A DNA stretch of 64,000 bases, from NCBI RefSeq assembly GCF_030062155.1, contig NZ_CP118269.1:620001-684000 (forward strand), given 5' to 3'. This stretch comes from Pantoea sp. Lij88. Its GTDB lineage: Bacteria > Pseudomonadota > Gammaproteobacteria > Enterobacterales > Enterobacteriaceae. Below are positions 39,961-49,628 of this stretch, piece by piece. The notes beneath the pieces were generated by a model. The model saw only the letters and a list, made by a program, of their open reading frames with translations, ran no database searches and was not told the DNA's origin. Position 1 is the first letter of the stretch; the number at the start of each line of letters is the position of its first letter. Made by a program: the position numbers and the translations under genes.

Positions 39961-40698
39961 ATGTTACTGATTCTGCGTGCCATTATCGTCGTCATTTATT
40001 CGATCTTAGTCTGTATCTTTGGCTGTATCTGGTGTCTTTTTTCACCACGCGATCCGCGCCACGTTGCGACGTTTGGTCGTCTTTTCGGCAAATTGTCGAC
40101 AGTGTTTGGCCTTAAAGTAGAGCTGCGCAGACCGGAAGGCGCGGAAAATTATGGTAATGCGATTTACATTGCCAATCACCAGAACAACTACGACATGGTC
40201 ACTGCAGCCAAAATGGTTCAGCCCTATACGGTCACCGTGGGCAAGAAAAGCCTGTTGTGGGTGCCCTTTTTTGGCCTGCTCTACTGGCTGACCGGTAACC
40301 TGCTGATTGACCGCGATGACCGTGCTAAAGCGCGCGGCACTATCGGTGAGCTGGTGGATCAGTTCAACAGTAAGCGCATCTCGATCTGGATGTTCCCGGA
40401 AGGAACGCGCAGCCGTGGCCGTGGCCTGCTGCCGTTTAAAACCGGGGCTTTCCACGCCGCCGTGGCGGCGGGTGTGCCGATCATTCCGATTGTGGTCTCG
40501 AACACGCATGGCAAGATCAATCTCAACCGCTGGAACAACGGCCTGGTCATTGTTGAAATGCTGCCACCGGTGGATGTAAAAGCGTTTGAGTCCTCGTCGG
40601 TGCGTAAGCTGGCCACTCACTGTCGCGAACAGATGGCGGCAAAGCTGGAAGAGCTGAACGCCGAAGTGGCAGAACGCGAAAAAAACGGAAAAATCTGA
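39961..40698 (+). CDS. plsC: 1-acyl-sn-glycerol-3-phosphate acyltransferase
   Basis: 245 residues (E. coli 245). Makes phosphatidic acid from lysophosphatidic acid at the inner membrane. The N-terminal hydrophobic helix (LLILRAIIVVIYSILVCIF) is followed by the acyltransferase motifs: catalytic YIANHQNNYDM (NHQxxxD form), FPEGTRSRGRGLLPFKTGA (block III) and GVPIIPIVVS. Between parC and ftsP as in E. coli. Confidence 0.96.
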   Translation: MLLILRAIIVVIYSILVCIFGCIWCLFSPRDPRHVATFGRLFGKLSTVFGLKVELRRPEGAENYGNAIYIANHQNNYDMVTAAKMVQPYTVTVGKKSLLWVPFFGLLYWLTGNLLIDRDDRAKARGTIGELVDQFNSKRISIWMFPEGTRSRGRGLLPFKTGAFHAAVAAGVPIIPIVVSNTHGKINLNRWNNGLVIVEMLPPVDVKAFESSSVRKLATHCREQMAAKLEELNAEVAEREKNGKI

Positions 40699-40840
40699 CC
40701 GGCGGACCATTCGCCGAACTATCCTGCATGGATGCCGCACGGCGGGCCTTTTCCGGCTCGCCGTGAACGCAGCACAGCAAAATCAGAGCAATAAAAACAG
40801 GGTCGGCGCTTAGCGCCACGCGTAAAGGGTCAGAAGTTTT

Positions 40841-42271
40841 ATGTCTTTCAGCAGACGTCAGTTCATCCAGCTTTCTGCCGGAGCGGCGCTTAGCGCCAGT
40901 GTATTACCTCATGCGGCGCACGCCGCTTCTTCAGCTAATGGCGATACGCCACTTCCGATTCCGCCGTTGCTGGAATCCCGTCGCGGCCAGCCGCTGTTTC
41001 TGACGATGCAGCGCAGCCACTGGTCTTTTAATGGCGACAATAACAAAGTGCCGGTGTGGGGCATCAATGGCCTCTACCTTGGGCCGACCGTTCGGGTTTA
41101 CAGCGGTGACGACGTTAAGCTGATCTACAGCAACCGGCTGAATGAGCCGGTCTCAATGACCATCAGCGGCCTGCAGTTGCCGGGCGCACTGATGGGTGGC
41201 GCGCCGCGTATGATGTCGGCCGGTGTCGACTGGTCGCCGGTGCTGCCGATTCGCCAGGCGGCGGCAACCTGCTGGTATCACGCCAACACCCCAAACCGCA
41301 TGGCGCCGCACATCTACAACGGTCTGGCGGGCATGTGGCTGGTGGAAGATGATATCGGCCGTCAGCTGCCATTGCCGAAGCATTACGGCGTCGATGACTT
41401 CCCGATTATCATTCAGGACAAGCGTCTCGATAACTTTGCCACGCCGGTCTATGACCCGCCGCAGGATGGCGGCTTCCTGGGCGATACGCTGCTGGTGAAT
41501 GGCGTGCGCAATCCGTTTGTGGAGGTCTCACGCGGCTGGGTGCGTTTGCGTCTGCTGAATGCCTCGAATGCGCGCCGCTATGAGATGGTGCTCAGCGATA
41601 ACCGTCCGTTTATGGTCATCGCCAGCGATCAGGGCTATCTGCCTGCGCCGGTCGCGGTGCAGCGTCTGTCACTGGCACCGGGCGAACGCCGCGAAGTGCT
41701 GATAGATATGTCGCAGGGCGATGAAGTGTCGATTACCGCAGGCACGGCGGCGGGCATTATGGACCGGCTGCGCGGTTTCTTTGAGCCATCCTCAATTCTG
41801 ACCTCAACGTTGATCCTGACGCTGCGACCCACCGGCTTACTGCCGCTGGTGACGGATAATCTGCCGATGCGGCTGCTGGCCGATCAGATTCTGGATGGTG
41901 TCGCGGTTCGCACCCGCGAATTCCGTATCGGTGACAGCATGCCGGGCATTAACGGCGCGCTCTGGGATATGAACCGCATCGACACGACCGCGCAGCAGGG
42001 CACCTTTGAGCGCTGGATCCTGCACGCAGACCGGCCACAGTCCCTGCATATTCAGGGTGTGATGTTCCTGATTAAAAGTGTGAATGGCGCTCAGCCTATG
42101 GGCGAAGATCGTGGCTGGAAAGATACGGTATGGGTCGATGGCAGCGTGGAACTGATGGTCACCTTCCCGCAAAGTTCGTCCGATCACTTCCCGTTCGTCT
42201 ATTACAGTCAGACGCTGGAACTGGCCGATCGCGGCACGGCGGGTCAGCTGGTGGTTCAGCCCACCGCATAG
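40841..42271 (+). CDS. ftsP: Cell-division protein FtsP (SufI), multicopper-oxidase-like
   Basis: 476 residues (E. coli 470). A Tat signal peptide (MSFSRRQFIQLSAGAALS with cleavage after HAAHA) precedes three cupredoxin domains. The copper-ligand His clusters of true multicopper oxidases (HxH pairs) are missing, as in SufI: only WYHANTPNRMAPHIYNGLAG near residue 145 and LHADRPQSLHIQGVMF near 395 retain the fold. FtsP stabilises the divisome under stress. Confidence 0.94.
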   Translation: MSFSRRQFIQLSAGAALSASVLPHAAHAASSANGDTPLPIPPLLESRRGQPLFLTMQRSHWSFNGDNNKVPVWGINGLYLGPTVRVYSGDDVKLIYSNRLNEPVSMTISGLQLPGALMGGAPRMMSAGVDWSPVLPIRQAAATCWYHANTPNRMAPHIYNGLAGMWLVEDDIGRQLPLPKHYGVDDFPIIIQDKRLDNFATPVYDPPQDGGFLGDTLLVNGVRNPFVEVSRGWVRLRLLNASNARRYEMVLSDNRPFMVIASDQGYLPAPVAVQRLSLAPGERREVLIDMSQGDEVSITAGTAAGIMDRLRGFFEPSSILTSTLILTLRPTGLLPLVTDNLPMRLLADQILDGVAVRTREFRIGDSMPGINGALWDMNRIDTTAQQGTFERWILHADRPQSLHIQGVMFLIKSVNGAQPMGEDRGWKDTVWVDGSVELMVTFPQSSSDHFPFVYYSQTLELADRGTAGQLVVQPTA

Positions 42272-42341
42272 CAGCGCGGTCAGACAGGGAAAACCCGTCT
42301 GACCGCGTTAATCGCTCAGCCCGGCTGCAGGGCTGAGTGTT

Positions 42342-43166
42342 TTAGTTGAAGGTTTCCGGGTCCGGTCCCAGACGATTGCCGCTGTCCAGTTTCGCAATAT
42401 CACTCACTTCATGCTTATCCAGACGGAAGTCGAACACCTTAAAGTTCTCTTCGATACGCGCTGGCGTCACCGACTTCGGAATCACCACCAGGCCACTATC
42501 CAGATGCCAGCGGATCACGATCTGTGCCGGTGTCTTGCCATATTTCTTCGCCAGCGACTTGATGATTTCCTGATCGAAGACCCCTTTACCGCCCTGAGCC
42601 AGCGGACTCCAGGATTCGGTCTGAATCTGATGCAGTGCGTTCCAGGCATGCAGCGTGCGCTGCTGCAGCATCGGGTGCAGCTCAATCTGGTTCACGACTG
42701 GCGTCACACCGGTTTCATCCAGCAGGCGCTTCAGGTGCGCTTCATGGAAGTTACAGACACCGATGCTTTTGGTCAGACCCTGCTGCTGCAGTTCGATCAT
42801 CTTCTTCCAGGCATCGACATAGTTGTCTTTCTCCGGGCACGGCCAGTGCATCAGATAGAGATCCACCTGATCCAGCTTCAGTTTCTCCAGGCTGGTTTCC
42901 ATCGCCTGCTGAACGTTCTGCTGATCGTCGTTCCACAGTTTGGTGGTCACGAAAATCTCTTCACGCGGGACGTCGGTTTCCTGCAGTGCCTGACCAATCG
43001 CTTCTTCGTTCTTATAGGCGGCGGCGGTATCGATTGAGCGATAGCCGACCTCAAGCGCTTTCAGCACTGCATGACGCGCATCTTCAATGCTGGCCTGCCA
43101 TACACCGAGGCCGAGTTGCGGCATCATATTGCCATCGCGCAGTTTGATAATGGGTTGGTCTGCCAT
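42342..43166 (-). CDS. dkgA: 2,5-diketo-D-gluconate reductase A (aldo-keto reductase)
   Basis: 274 residues (E. coli 275). AKR fold: catalytic Asp/Tyr in GYRSIDTAAAYKNEEAIG, Lys in FVTTKLWND, His in LYLMHWPCPEKDN. NADPH site: VIPKSVTPARIEENFKVFDF. Reduces 2,5-diketo-D-gluconate and methylglyoxal-type carbonyls. The 204-base gap to divergent yqhC should hold the YqhC operator. The alcohol dehydrogenase yqhD, which in E. coli lies between them, is missing here. Confidence 0.95.
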   Translation of the reverse strand: MADQPIIKLRDGNMMPQLGLGVWQASIEDARHAVLKALEVGYRSIDTAAAYKNEEAIGQALQETDVPREEIFVTTKLWNDDQQNVQQAMETSLEKLKLDQVDLYLMHWPCPEKDNYVDAWKKMIELQQQGLTKSIGVCNFHEAHLKRLLDETGVTPVVNQIELHPMLQQRTLHAWNALHQIQTESWSPLAQGGKGVFDQEIIKSLAKKYGKTPAQIVIRWHLDSGLVVIPKSVTPARIEENFKVFDFRLDKHEVSDIAKLDSGNRLGPDPETFN

Positions 43167-43370
43167 AGTTGCTCCTTTCCGTTGCGGTTAATCCGTGAGA
43201 TTTCACTGAGCTTAAGTCTAGCCAACAATTTTCAGCCTGCTCACTTCAGGCAGCAACAGCGGTTCTGCTGGCATGCCCGATTCGGTAAATTTCTTGCCTG
43301 ATTCTCCAGGCTGCTGGCGATTCAGGCAGTCGCGCGGCACACTGGCTTTTTGCGCGGAAAAGGAGTCGCT

Positions 43371-44279
43371 ATGGCGCACGATGCACTGTGTCACCGGCTG
43401 GCACAGCAGGTCGTCAGGTTAATGACCCACAGTCACGACCGTCTCTGTCCAGTCGAAAATGTGTCGCTGATTTACGCGAACCAGTATCGCCCCCGTACGC
43501 CGATGATGTATCAGCCCGGCATTGTGATCCTGTTTCAGGGCAGCAAAACCGGCTATCTCGGCAGCACCGTGTTTCAGTATGACGCCAGCAAGTACCTGAT
43601 GCTGACCGTGCCGCTGCCGGCAGAGTGTGAAACCTGGGCCTCGCCGGAGGTTCCGATTGCCGGACTGTGCCTTAACGTTGATACCGCCAGCCTGCAGGAT
43701 TTGCTGATTGAAATCGGTGATGACGATCAATTCCAGCCGCAGCCGCAGACCTCGGGTATCCACTCGGCGTGGCTAACGGAACCGATGCTGTGTGCCGCTG
43801 AGCGACTGCTGGATGTGATGACCCAGCCACGCGATGCGCGGGTGCTGGGACCGCATATTGTGCGGGAGATTATCTACTACGTGCTGACCGGCCCGATTGG
43901 CGGCGCGCTGCTCTCACTGGTGAGCCGACAGACGCAGTTCAGCCTGATCGCGCGCGCCCTGCGACGGATTGAGAATCACTATGCGGAAAACCTCAGCGTC
44001 GATGCGCTGGCGGCGGAAGTGAACATGAGCGTCTCAGCCTTTCACCACAACTTCAAAGCGGTGACGCAGACTTCGCCGTTGCAGTATCTCAAGCGCTATC
44101 GCCTGCATCAGGCGCGATTGCTGATGCTGCACGATGGACTCAAAGCGAGTGCGGCGGCGGTGCGGGTGGGCTATGAAAGCCCCTCACAGTTTTCGCGGGA
44201 GTTTAAACGCTATTTTGGCGTGACGCCGGGGGAAGAGGTCAATCGTGTGCGGCAGACGGTAGCGGATCCGTCCGCCTGA
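43371..44279 (+). CDS. yqhC: AraC-family regulator YqhC
   Basis: 302 residues from the ATG at 43371, which has AAGGAG before it. N-terminal AraC_N ligand domain ([39 protein letters not shown]); the C-terminal domain has two helix-turn-helices ([40 protein letters not shown]). In E. coli YqhC activates yqhD-dkgA in response to aldehydes. Here it is divergent from dkgA, so that is the likely target. Confidence 0.92.
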   Translation: MAHDALCHRLAQQVVRLMTHSHDRLCPVENVSLIYANQYRPRTPMMYQPGIVILFQGSKTGYLGSTVFQYDASKYLMLTVPLPAECETWASPEVPIAGLCLNVDTASLQDLLIEIGDDDQFQPQPQTSGIHSAWLTEPMLCAAERLLDVMTQPRDARVLGPHIVREIIYYVLTGPIGGALLSLVSRQTQFSLIARALRRIENHYAENLSVDALAAEVNMSVSAFHHNFKAVTQTSPLQYLKRYRLHQARLLMLHDGLKASAAAVRVGYESPSQFSREFKRYFGVTPGEEVNRVRQTVADPSA

Positions 44280-44300
44280 GTGGCGGCGGATCCGGAGGCG

Positions 44301-44975
44301 TCAGGCGCGTTTCTGGCGACGCTGTTTCCAGATGACCAGGATACTGCCGAACAGGCCGAGCACCAGCAACACCATCGGCAGGATCATCAGAACCGCCATC
44401 ACCTGATCTTCATGGCGCTTGATGAACGGCACCTGGCTGATGCCATAGCCAAAGGTCACGACAATCCCGACCCACAGCACGCCGCTGAGCCAGTTAAACA
44501 GCTGGAAGCGACCATTCTGTAAACCCGCAATGCCTGCCATAGTCGGCAGGATAGTGCGGATAAAGGCGAGGAAACGGCCGACCAGCAGCGCCATCAGTCC
44601 GTGACGGTTAAACATGTTCCAGGCGCGCTGGTGATACTGCGCGGGCAGATGCATCAGCCAGCTCTTCACCAGCCGGGTATTGCCCAGCCAGCGGCCCTGC
44701 AGATAGCTCAGCCAGCAGCCGAGGCTGGCGGCCGTCGTCAGGATCACCATCGTTGGTACAAAATCCATCACCCCTTTTGCCACCATCGCGCCTGCCAGCA
44801 GCAGCAGGCTGTCGCCCGGCAGGAAAGAGGCGGGCAGCAGACCATTTTCCAGAAACAGCGTCAGGAACATCACGCCGTACACCACCCACACCACATCCGG
44901 ATTTGCCAGCGCGGCAAAATCCTGATGCCAGAGCGCCTGGACAATCTCGTGTAAAACACCCATTAGCGATTCCAT
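44301..44975 (-). CDS. yghB: DedA-family membrane protein YghB
   Basis: About 224 residues; start uncertain (ATG at 44975 or 44963, or a GTG at 44978). DedA/SNARE-associated family, probably a polyprenyl-phosphate or phospholipid flippase of the inner membrane. Typical motifs: [20 protein letters not shown], the charged loop [33 protein letters not shown] and [13 protein letters not shown]. coli YghB and YqjA together support cell division and proton-driven efflux. Convergent with yqhC. Confidence 0.93.
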   Translation of the reverse strand: MESLMGVLHEIVQALWHQDFAALANPDVVWVVYGVMFLTLFLENGLLPASFLPGDSLLLLAGAMVAKGVMDFVPTMVILTTAASLGCWLSYLQGRWLGNTRLVKSWLMHLPAQYHQRAWNMFNRHGLMALLVGRFLAFIRTILPTMAGIAGLQNGRFQLFNWLSGVLWVGIVVTFGYGISQVPFIKRHEDQVMAVLMILPMVLLVLGLFGSILVIWKQRRQKRA

Positions 44976-45137
44976 CACGTCACAAGGAACAATCCGTCTG
45001 CGTTCAGACAGCGCAGTGATCTCACTGACAAGCTGAACGATGCGGGATAAATTTTAACAATAAATCAGCCATTGCCCGGCAAACTCTGCGAGCCGCCGCA
45101 ACCCGTTTATCTTCTGTTTACTTTCTGTTTAGCTGAG

Positions 45138-46328
45138 TTAACGCGTCAGGCGCGCAAAACCGGCCTCCAGGTCAGCCAGCAGGTCATCAACGTGCTCCAG
45201 GCCAATATGCAGCCGCACCAGCGTGCCGGTGAAATCCACGCCGCCTGCCGGACGAATCTCTGCCAGCTCTTCCGGCTGATTCGCCAGGATCAGCGATTCA
45301 TAGCCGCCCCAGGAGTAAGCCATGCTGAAATGATGGAAGTGATCGAGATATTCCGCCAGCTGAGGCGCGTCTAATTTTTCCTGCAGGATGAACGAGAACA
45401 GGCCGCTGCTGCCCTTAAAATCGCGCTGCCAGAATTCATGACCTTTGCTTTGCGCCAGCGCCGGGTGATTCACCCGCGCCACTTCGGGACGCGCCGCCAG
45501 CCACTCAGCCACCTGAATCGCGCTCTCTTCATGCTGACGCAGACGGGTGCCCAGCGTGCGCAGACCCCGGCTCGCCATGTAGGCGGAGTCGGCATCGACC
45601 ATCTGGCCCATCAGATAAGAGTTCTCGCGCAGCTGATCGATGCAGCGCGCATTGGCGACCGCGGTGCCAATCATCGCATCGCTGTGACCAATCAGATATT
45701 TGGTGCCAGCCTGAATCGAAATATCGATGCCGTGCGCCAGTGCGTTAAATAAGATACCGGCCGCCCAGGTGTTATCGATCATGATGATCGCTTCAGGCGC
45801 TTTAGCACGAACCGCCGCCACAATCGCCGGAATATCCTGAACTTCCATGGTGATAGAGGCGGGCGATTCGAGGAAGACAACGCGGGTATGGGGCTGGACC
45901 AGCTCGCCGATTTCACTGCCGATGCAGTGATCGAACCAGCCCGTTGTCACCTGCAACTTCGCCAGGATCTTCGTGCAGAAGTCCTGCGTCGGTTCATAGA
46001 CCGCGCCGCTCATCAGCACGTGGTCGCCCGCTTCGACAAACGCCAGAATCGCGTTCGCCACGGCCGCCGCGCCGCAGGGGTAAAGCACGCAGCCTGCGCC
46101 GCCTTCCAGCTCGGTCATGGCATCCTGCAACGCGAAGTGCGTCAGGGTGCCACGACGGCCATAAAAGAGTTCGCCTTTTGCCCGACCGGCGGTGGCGCGT
46201 TTTTTCTCCGCGACCGTATCAAAAACCAGCGAGGAGGCCCGTTGAATCACGCTGTTCACCGAGCCCTGGGTATAACGCTTGCTGCGTCCTGCACTGACGA
46301 GCGTGGTATCAATTTTTCTGGTGGTCAT
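45138..46328 (-). CDS. metC: Cystathionine beta-lyase
   Basis: 396 residues (E. coli 395). PLP enzyme cleaving cystathionine to homocysteine, pyruvate and ammonia. [20 protein letters not shown] at the start, [20 protein letters not shown], Lys-PLP in [20 protein letters not shown], and [15 protein letters not shown] near the end. Lacks a convincing array of MetJ boxes upstream. In E. coli it is beside exbB; here a TRAP transporter is between them. Confidence 0.95.
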   Translation of the reverse strand: MTTRKIDTTLVSAGRSKRYTQGSVNSVIQRASSLVFDTVAEKKRATAGRAKGELFYGRRGTLTHFALQDAMTELEGGAGCVLYPCGAAAVANAILAFVEAGDHVLMSGAVYEPTQDFCTKILAKLQVTTGWFDHCIGSEIGELVQPHTRVVFLESPASITMEVQDIPAIVAAVRAKAPEAIIMIDNTWAAGILFNALAHGIDISIQAGTKYLIGHSDAMIGTAVANARCIDQLRENSYLMGQMVDADSAYMASRGLRTLGTRLRQHEESAIQVAEWLAARPEVARVNHPALAQSKGHEFWQRDFKGSSGLFSFILQEKLDAPQLAEYLDHFHHFSMAYSWGGYESLILANQPEELAEIRPAGGVDFTGTLVRLHIGLEHVDDLLADLEAGFARLTR

Positions 46329-46423
46329 GAGTCGCCTTTACCGCTTCAGACTAAGCCCTCACGTTACCACGAAACAGCCAGCAGGGTTGAGACTCAATGG
46401 TGATTATCAGAGTGCGTCGCAGG

Positions 46424-46450
46424 AAAAAAACAGGCCCGCAAGCGGGCCGG
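46424..46450 (-). terminator. Terminator of the TRAP operon
   Basis: On the minus strand CCGGCCCGC, TTGC and GGGCCTG are followed by TTTTTTT, twelve bases after the dctM stop. Separates the TRAP operon from metC. Confidence 0.9.
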
Positions 46451-46461
46451 TTTTCATTGCC

Positions 46462-47748
46462 TTACATCACGCCCATCAGGCGCGGCAACCAGAGCGAAAT
46501 GGCGGGAATATAGGTAATCAGCATCAGGACAATGAACAGCATGCCGTAGAACGGCAGCATCGCCCTGACCACCTGCTCAATCTTCTGCTTACTCACCGCG
46601 CTGGCCACAAACAGCACGGTGCCCACCGGCGGCGTAATCAGACCGATACCCAGGTTAGTCAGCATAATCATGCCGAAGTGAACCGGATCGACCCCCAGCG
46701 CGGTCGCCACCGGCAGCAGCACCGGCGTCAGGATCAGAATCAGCGGCGCCATATCCATCAGCGTGCCCACCACCAGCAGCAGGATGTTGATGCACATCAG
46801 AATCACATATTTGTTATCAGAGAGGCTGGTGAACGCCTCGGTAATAATGGTCGGCAGCTGCATAAAGGTCATCACCGCGCCGAACCCGGCCGCGAAGGCG
46901 ATCAGCACCATCACGATGGTGACGGTTTTAATGGTGCGGAACAGCAGGATATGCAGCTGGCTCCATTTAAAGTCGCGATAGATAAACATGGTGACGAAGA
47001 AGGCCCAGATACAGGCGATCGCCGCAGATTCCGACGCGGTAAAGATGCCGGAGAGGATCCCGCCCATGATGATCACGACGGTAAACAGACCCCAGAATGC
47101 GTCGAAGAAGATCTTCAGCGCCTGACGAAACGGAATACGTTCACCTTTGGGATAGCCACGTTTGTGGGCAAAGCCCAGGCACATCACCATCAGGCAACCG
47201 CCGAGCAGCAGTCCGGGGAAGATCCCGGCAACAAACAGCGAGGAGATGGTCACCATGCCGCCGGTCGCCAGCGAGTAGATCACCGAGTTGTGGCTGGGGG
47301 GCGTCAGCACCGCCTGCACCGAACCGCTGGCCGTCACCGCAGCAGCGAAATCACGCGGATAACCTTTCTCCTCCATCTGCGGGATCATCACTGAACCAAT
47401 CGAAGCCGTATCCGCCACCGACGACCCGGAGATGGCACCGAAGAAGGTCGACGCGACGATGTTAACCAGCGACAGCCCGCCGCGAATAAAACCGACAAAG
47501 ATATAGGCGAAATTGACCAGCCGCCGGGCAATGCCGCCTTCCGCCATGATCGCGCCCGCGAGGATAAAGAACGGAATGGTCAGCAACGAAAATTTGTTAA
47601 TTCCGTTGGTCACCTGAATCACCACCGCTTCCAGCGGCAGGTCGATCCACCAGGCCCCGATAAAGGCGCTCAGTCCCACCGCAAAGGCGACCGGAAAGCC
47701 CACCATCAGCAACACCAGCAAACTGCCTATCAAGATCAATGCATCCAT
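46462..47748 (-). CDS. dctM: TRAP transporter large membrane subunit DctM
   Basis: 428 residues, about 12 membrane helices, DctM family. It is the ion-coupled transport channel of a tripartite ATP-independent periplasmic system. Motifs: GFPVAFAVGLSAFIGAWW, FFGAISGSSVADTASIGSVM, TASGSVQAVLTPPSHNSVIY, TNLGIGLITPPVGTVLFVAS. Substrate not deducible from this subunit. Third gene of dctPQM. Confidence 0.93.
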   Translation of the reverse strand: MDALILIGSLLVLLMVGFPVAFAVGLSAFIGAWWIDLPLEAVVIQVTNGINKFSLLTIPFFILAGAIMAEGGIARRLVNFAYIFVGFIRGGLSLVNIVASTFFGAISGSSVADTASIGSVMIPQMEEKGYPRDFAAAVTASGSVQAVLTPPSHNSVIYSLATGGMVTISSLFVAGIFPGLLLGGCLMVMCLGFAHKRGYPKGERIPFRQALKIFFDAFWGLFTVVIIMGGILSGIFTASESAAIACIWAFFVTMFIYRDFKWSQLHILLFRTIKTVTIVMVLIAFAAGFGAVMTFMQLPTIITEAFTSLSDNKYVILMCINILLLVVGTLMDMAPLILILTPVLLPVATALGVDPVHFGMIMLTNLGIGLITPPVGTVLFVASAVSKQKIEQVVRAMLPFYGMLFIVLMLITYIPAISLWLPRLMGVM

Positions 47749-47762
47749 TTTTCTGCTCCGCG

Positions 47763-48269
47763 TTAGTGGGTGCCGCCCAGCGTGACAATCGGCCGCTGGC
47801 TCTGATCGCCGGTCAGCAGGCGCTCAACAACGAACAGCAGGGTGAAGATCGCGCCAATCGGGATCGGCAGATACATCTCGCCATAGGTCACCGCCGGCAG
47901 TGAGGCGAGGGTCTGCACCCACATCGCTTCGCACAGGCTGTAACTGGCCTGGAAGATCACCAGGCAGGTGAAGATCATCAGCAGATCGCTGACGCGCAGC
48001 ATCAGGCGCTGTCGGGCGGGCGACAGGCGATCGGTCACCATCGACACGCAGATGTGCGTCCCGGCGCGCAGGCCAACCGGTGCGCCGATAAAGGTAAAAA
48101 TAATCATGCAGATAATCGCGACCGGTTCCGGCCAGGAGAGCGCCCCGTTCATCACGTAACGGGCGAAGATCCCAATCGGGATCACCGTCACCATGATCAA
48201 CAGCGCCACGGCGGCCACCAGCATGCAGAGCAGATAAAGCCCATCCATCAGACGCGTGTAAGCAGACAT
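47763..48269 (-). CDS. dctQ: TRAP transporter small membrane subunit DctQ
   Basis: 168 residues from MSAYTRLMDGLYLL at 48269; the frame reaches 48290 but the true ribosome site lies before 48269. Four hydrophobic segments (LYLLCMLVAAVALLIMVTVI, then ICMIIFTFIGAPVGLRAGTH, and two more). It pairs with DctM. Fourteen bases separate it from dctM. Confidence 0.88.
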   Translation of the reverse strand: MSAYTRLMDGLYLLCMLVAAVALLIMVTVIPIGIFARYVMNGALSWPEPVAIICMIIFTFIGAPVGLRAGTHICVSMVTDRLSPARQRLMLRVSDLLMIFTCLVIFQASYSLCEAMWVQTLASLPAVTYGEMYLPIPIGAIFTLLFVVERLLTGDQSQRPIVTLGGTH

Positions 48270-48315
48270 AATTGATCCCTGATTAAGCACGCCACACGGG
48301 AGTGTGGCGCCTGGA

Positions 48316-49287
48316 TTATTTCACCTCAGCGATCCGGGTCATCAGATCCTGATATTTGCCGCCAAACTGATCGCGCACCGGCTGGGTCGCTTTGACGAAG
48401 TAATCGCGGTCGGTCTGCTGGAAGGTGACGCCACCGGCCTTCATTTTGGCGATCGACTGTTCGGTGTAGGTCGCCCAGAGCTGGCGTTCCTTATCCTGCG
48501 CCTCTTTGCCGAGTTTTTTCAGCAGTGCCTGATCGTCGGGTTTCAGGCGATCCCAGGCGCGTTTAGAAAACAGGATCATCTCGGGCTGGATAAAGTGGCC
48601 GCTGAGGGTGTAGTACTTCGCGACCGGCATGTAGTTGTGGGCGACAAACGTCGGTGGGTTGTTCTCGGTGCCATCGACCACGCCGGTCTGCATCGCACTG
48701 AACACTTCACTGACGCCCATTGCCACCGGATTCGCGCCCATCGCTTTCAGCGTCGCCAGTGAGATGGCGCTGTTCTGCACCCGGATCTTCATGCCTTTGA
48801 GATCTTCCGGTTTTGCCAGCGGCTTTTTGGTGATCATGTTGCGCTCACCGGCATCGGTCCAGCCCAGGAACACCATGCGGGCGTTGGGATCGTTGTCGAA
48901 CCTGTTGGCAATCTCGCGGCCTATTTCGCCATCCAGCACTTTGTGCATGTGGTCAACGTCACGGAAAACGTAGGGCAGGGTCAGCACGCTGGTTTCCGGG
49001 GCAATCGAGGTGACCGGCGCCAGCGAAACGCGGATCATATCGATAGCACCCAGCTGCACCTGTTGCAGCGTCTGATCTTCATCACCCAGCACGCCACCGG
49101 CGTAGAGCTTCATCTCCAGCCGTCCGTCGGTGGCCTGTTTCAGTTTGTCGCCCATGTGTTGCAGGGCGACCACGGTGGGATAACCGGCAGGCTGGACTTC
49201 AGCCACTTTAATCACCTGTGCCGTGGCGGTGGCGCTCATCATCACCGCCGCCAGGGCACTGGCCAGGCATGTTTTCGTCATTCTCAT
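48316..49287 (-). CDS. dctP: TRAP transporter substrate-binding protein DctP
   Basis: 323 residues from MRMTKTCLASALAAVMMSAT at 49287 (GGGAG upstream); a 42-codon extension is rejected. Signal peptide ends TATAQ. DctP family: QVIKVAEVQPAGYPTVVALQ, DADHMHK-type segment (RDVDHMHKVLDGEIGREIAN), the ligand Arg in GMKIRVQNSAISLATL, and GVVDGTENNPPTF. The Asn/Glu-rich contact loop resembles binders of sugar acids, so a uronate or other sugar-acid substrate is likely, which fits a KdgR-like operator 130 bases upstream. Confidence 0.9.
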   Translation of the reverse strand: MRMTKTCLASALAAVMMSATATAQVIKVAEVQPAGYPTVVALQHMGDKLKQATDGRLEMKLYAGGVLGDEDQTLQQVQLGAIDMIRVSLAPVTSIAPETSVLTLPYVFRDVDHMHKVLDGEIGREIANRFDNDPNARMVFLGWTDAGERNMITKKPLAKPEDLKGMKIRVQNSAISLATLKAMGANPVAMGVSEVFSAMQTGVVDGTENNPPTFVAHNYMPVAKYYTLSGHFIQPEMILFSKRAWDRLKPDDQALLKKLGKEAQDKERQLWATYTEQSIAKMKAGGVTFQQTDRDYFVKATQPVRDQFGGKYQDLMTRIAEVK

Positions 49288-49414
49288 TATGTTGTCTCCC
49301 GCAGAGGTAAAACGGCCTGGGATCTGGGTTAACCGCAGAGGGCCGTGTGCTGCAGCATAGTGAAAACGCGTCTGAGTAAAATGCGGCGATGCTGATTGAA
49401 TGAATGGCGTCACA

Positions 49415-49435
49415 TTTTGAAACGTTGTTTTAATA
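49415..49435. promoter_or_regulatory. KdgR-like operator upstream of dctP
   Basis: TTTTGAAACGTTGTTTTAATA resembles the KdgR consensus AATGAAACATTGTTTCATT: the GAAAC and GTTT half-sites with a three-base centre are intact and the flanks are AT-rich. KdgR represses pectin and uronate genes in Pectobacterium, Dickeya and relatives. Confidence 0.45.
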
Positions 49436-49490
49436 AATTTTCATGCAACTTCACATTTTCGAAACATCCCCGCAAATTGTGTTTAAACAA

Positions 49491-49518
49491 GGTCAATGGG
49501 AGGTCAAAAGGTGGTCAA
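49491..49518. promoter_or_regulatory. Three GGTCAA direct repeats at 11-base spacing
   Basis: GGTCAA occurs at 49491, 49502 and 49513, exactly 11 bases apart, so on one face of the helix. It lies between the KdgR-like dyad and the Fur box. Unknown regulator. Confidence 0.55.
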
Positions 49519-49541
49519 TGGCGTCGATCGGGTTTGTAAAT

Positions 49542-49560
49542 ACTAATGAGAACTACTATC
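49542..49560. promoter_or_regulatory. Fur box of exbBD
   Basis: ACTAATGAGAACTACTATC matches the Fur consensus GATAATGATAATCATTATC at 13 of 19 positions. It is 69 bases before the exbB start, where E. coli exbB is also Fur-repressed. Confidence 0.65.
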
Positions 49561-49628
49561 AATTCGACGCCATTTTGCTATTATTCGCGCTTGTTTTGCA
49601 TCCCTGAATCCTAAGTTGGAGAAGCAGC

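Larger units (their letters stand above)
49288..49628. other. dctP-exbB divergent control region
   Basis: 341 bases between the TRAP and exbBD operons. From left to right it holds the dctP ribosome site and leader, a KdgR-like dyad, a triple GGTCAA array, the Fur box and the exbB leader. No gene. Confidence 0.7.

Noticed and set aside
40804..40898. 15-bp direct repeat CGGCGCTTAGCGCCA, 80 bases apart around the ftsP start
   Set aside because: The second copy is part of the Ala-rich signal-peptide coding sequence and the motif is a short GC palindrome; likely coincidence, though a small duplication cannot be excluded.
46329..46420. Possible MetJ boxes upstream of metC
   Set aside because: Only one weak AGACTnnn-like half (TTAGTCTG) is visible; MetJ needs tandem 8-base boxes.
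46279..47394. 371-residue plus-strand frame opposite dctM and the metC 5' end
   Set aside because: His/Gln/Arg-rich antisense shadow of a membrane-protein gene; no domain visible.
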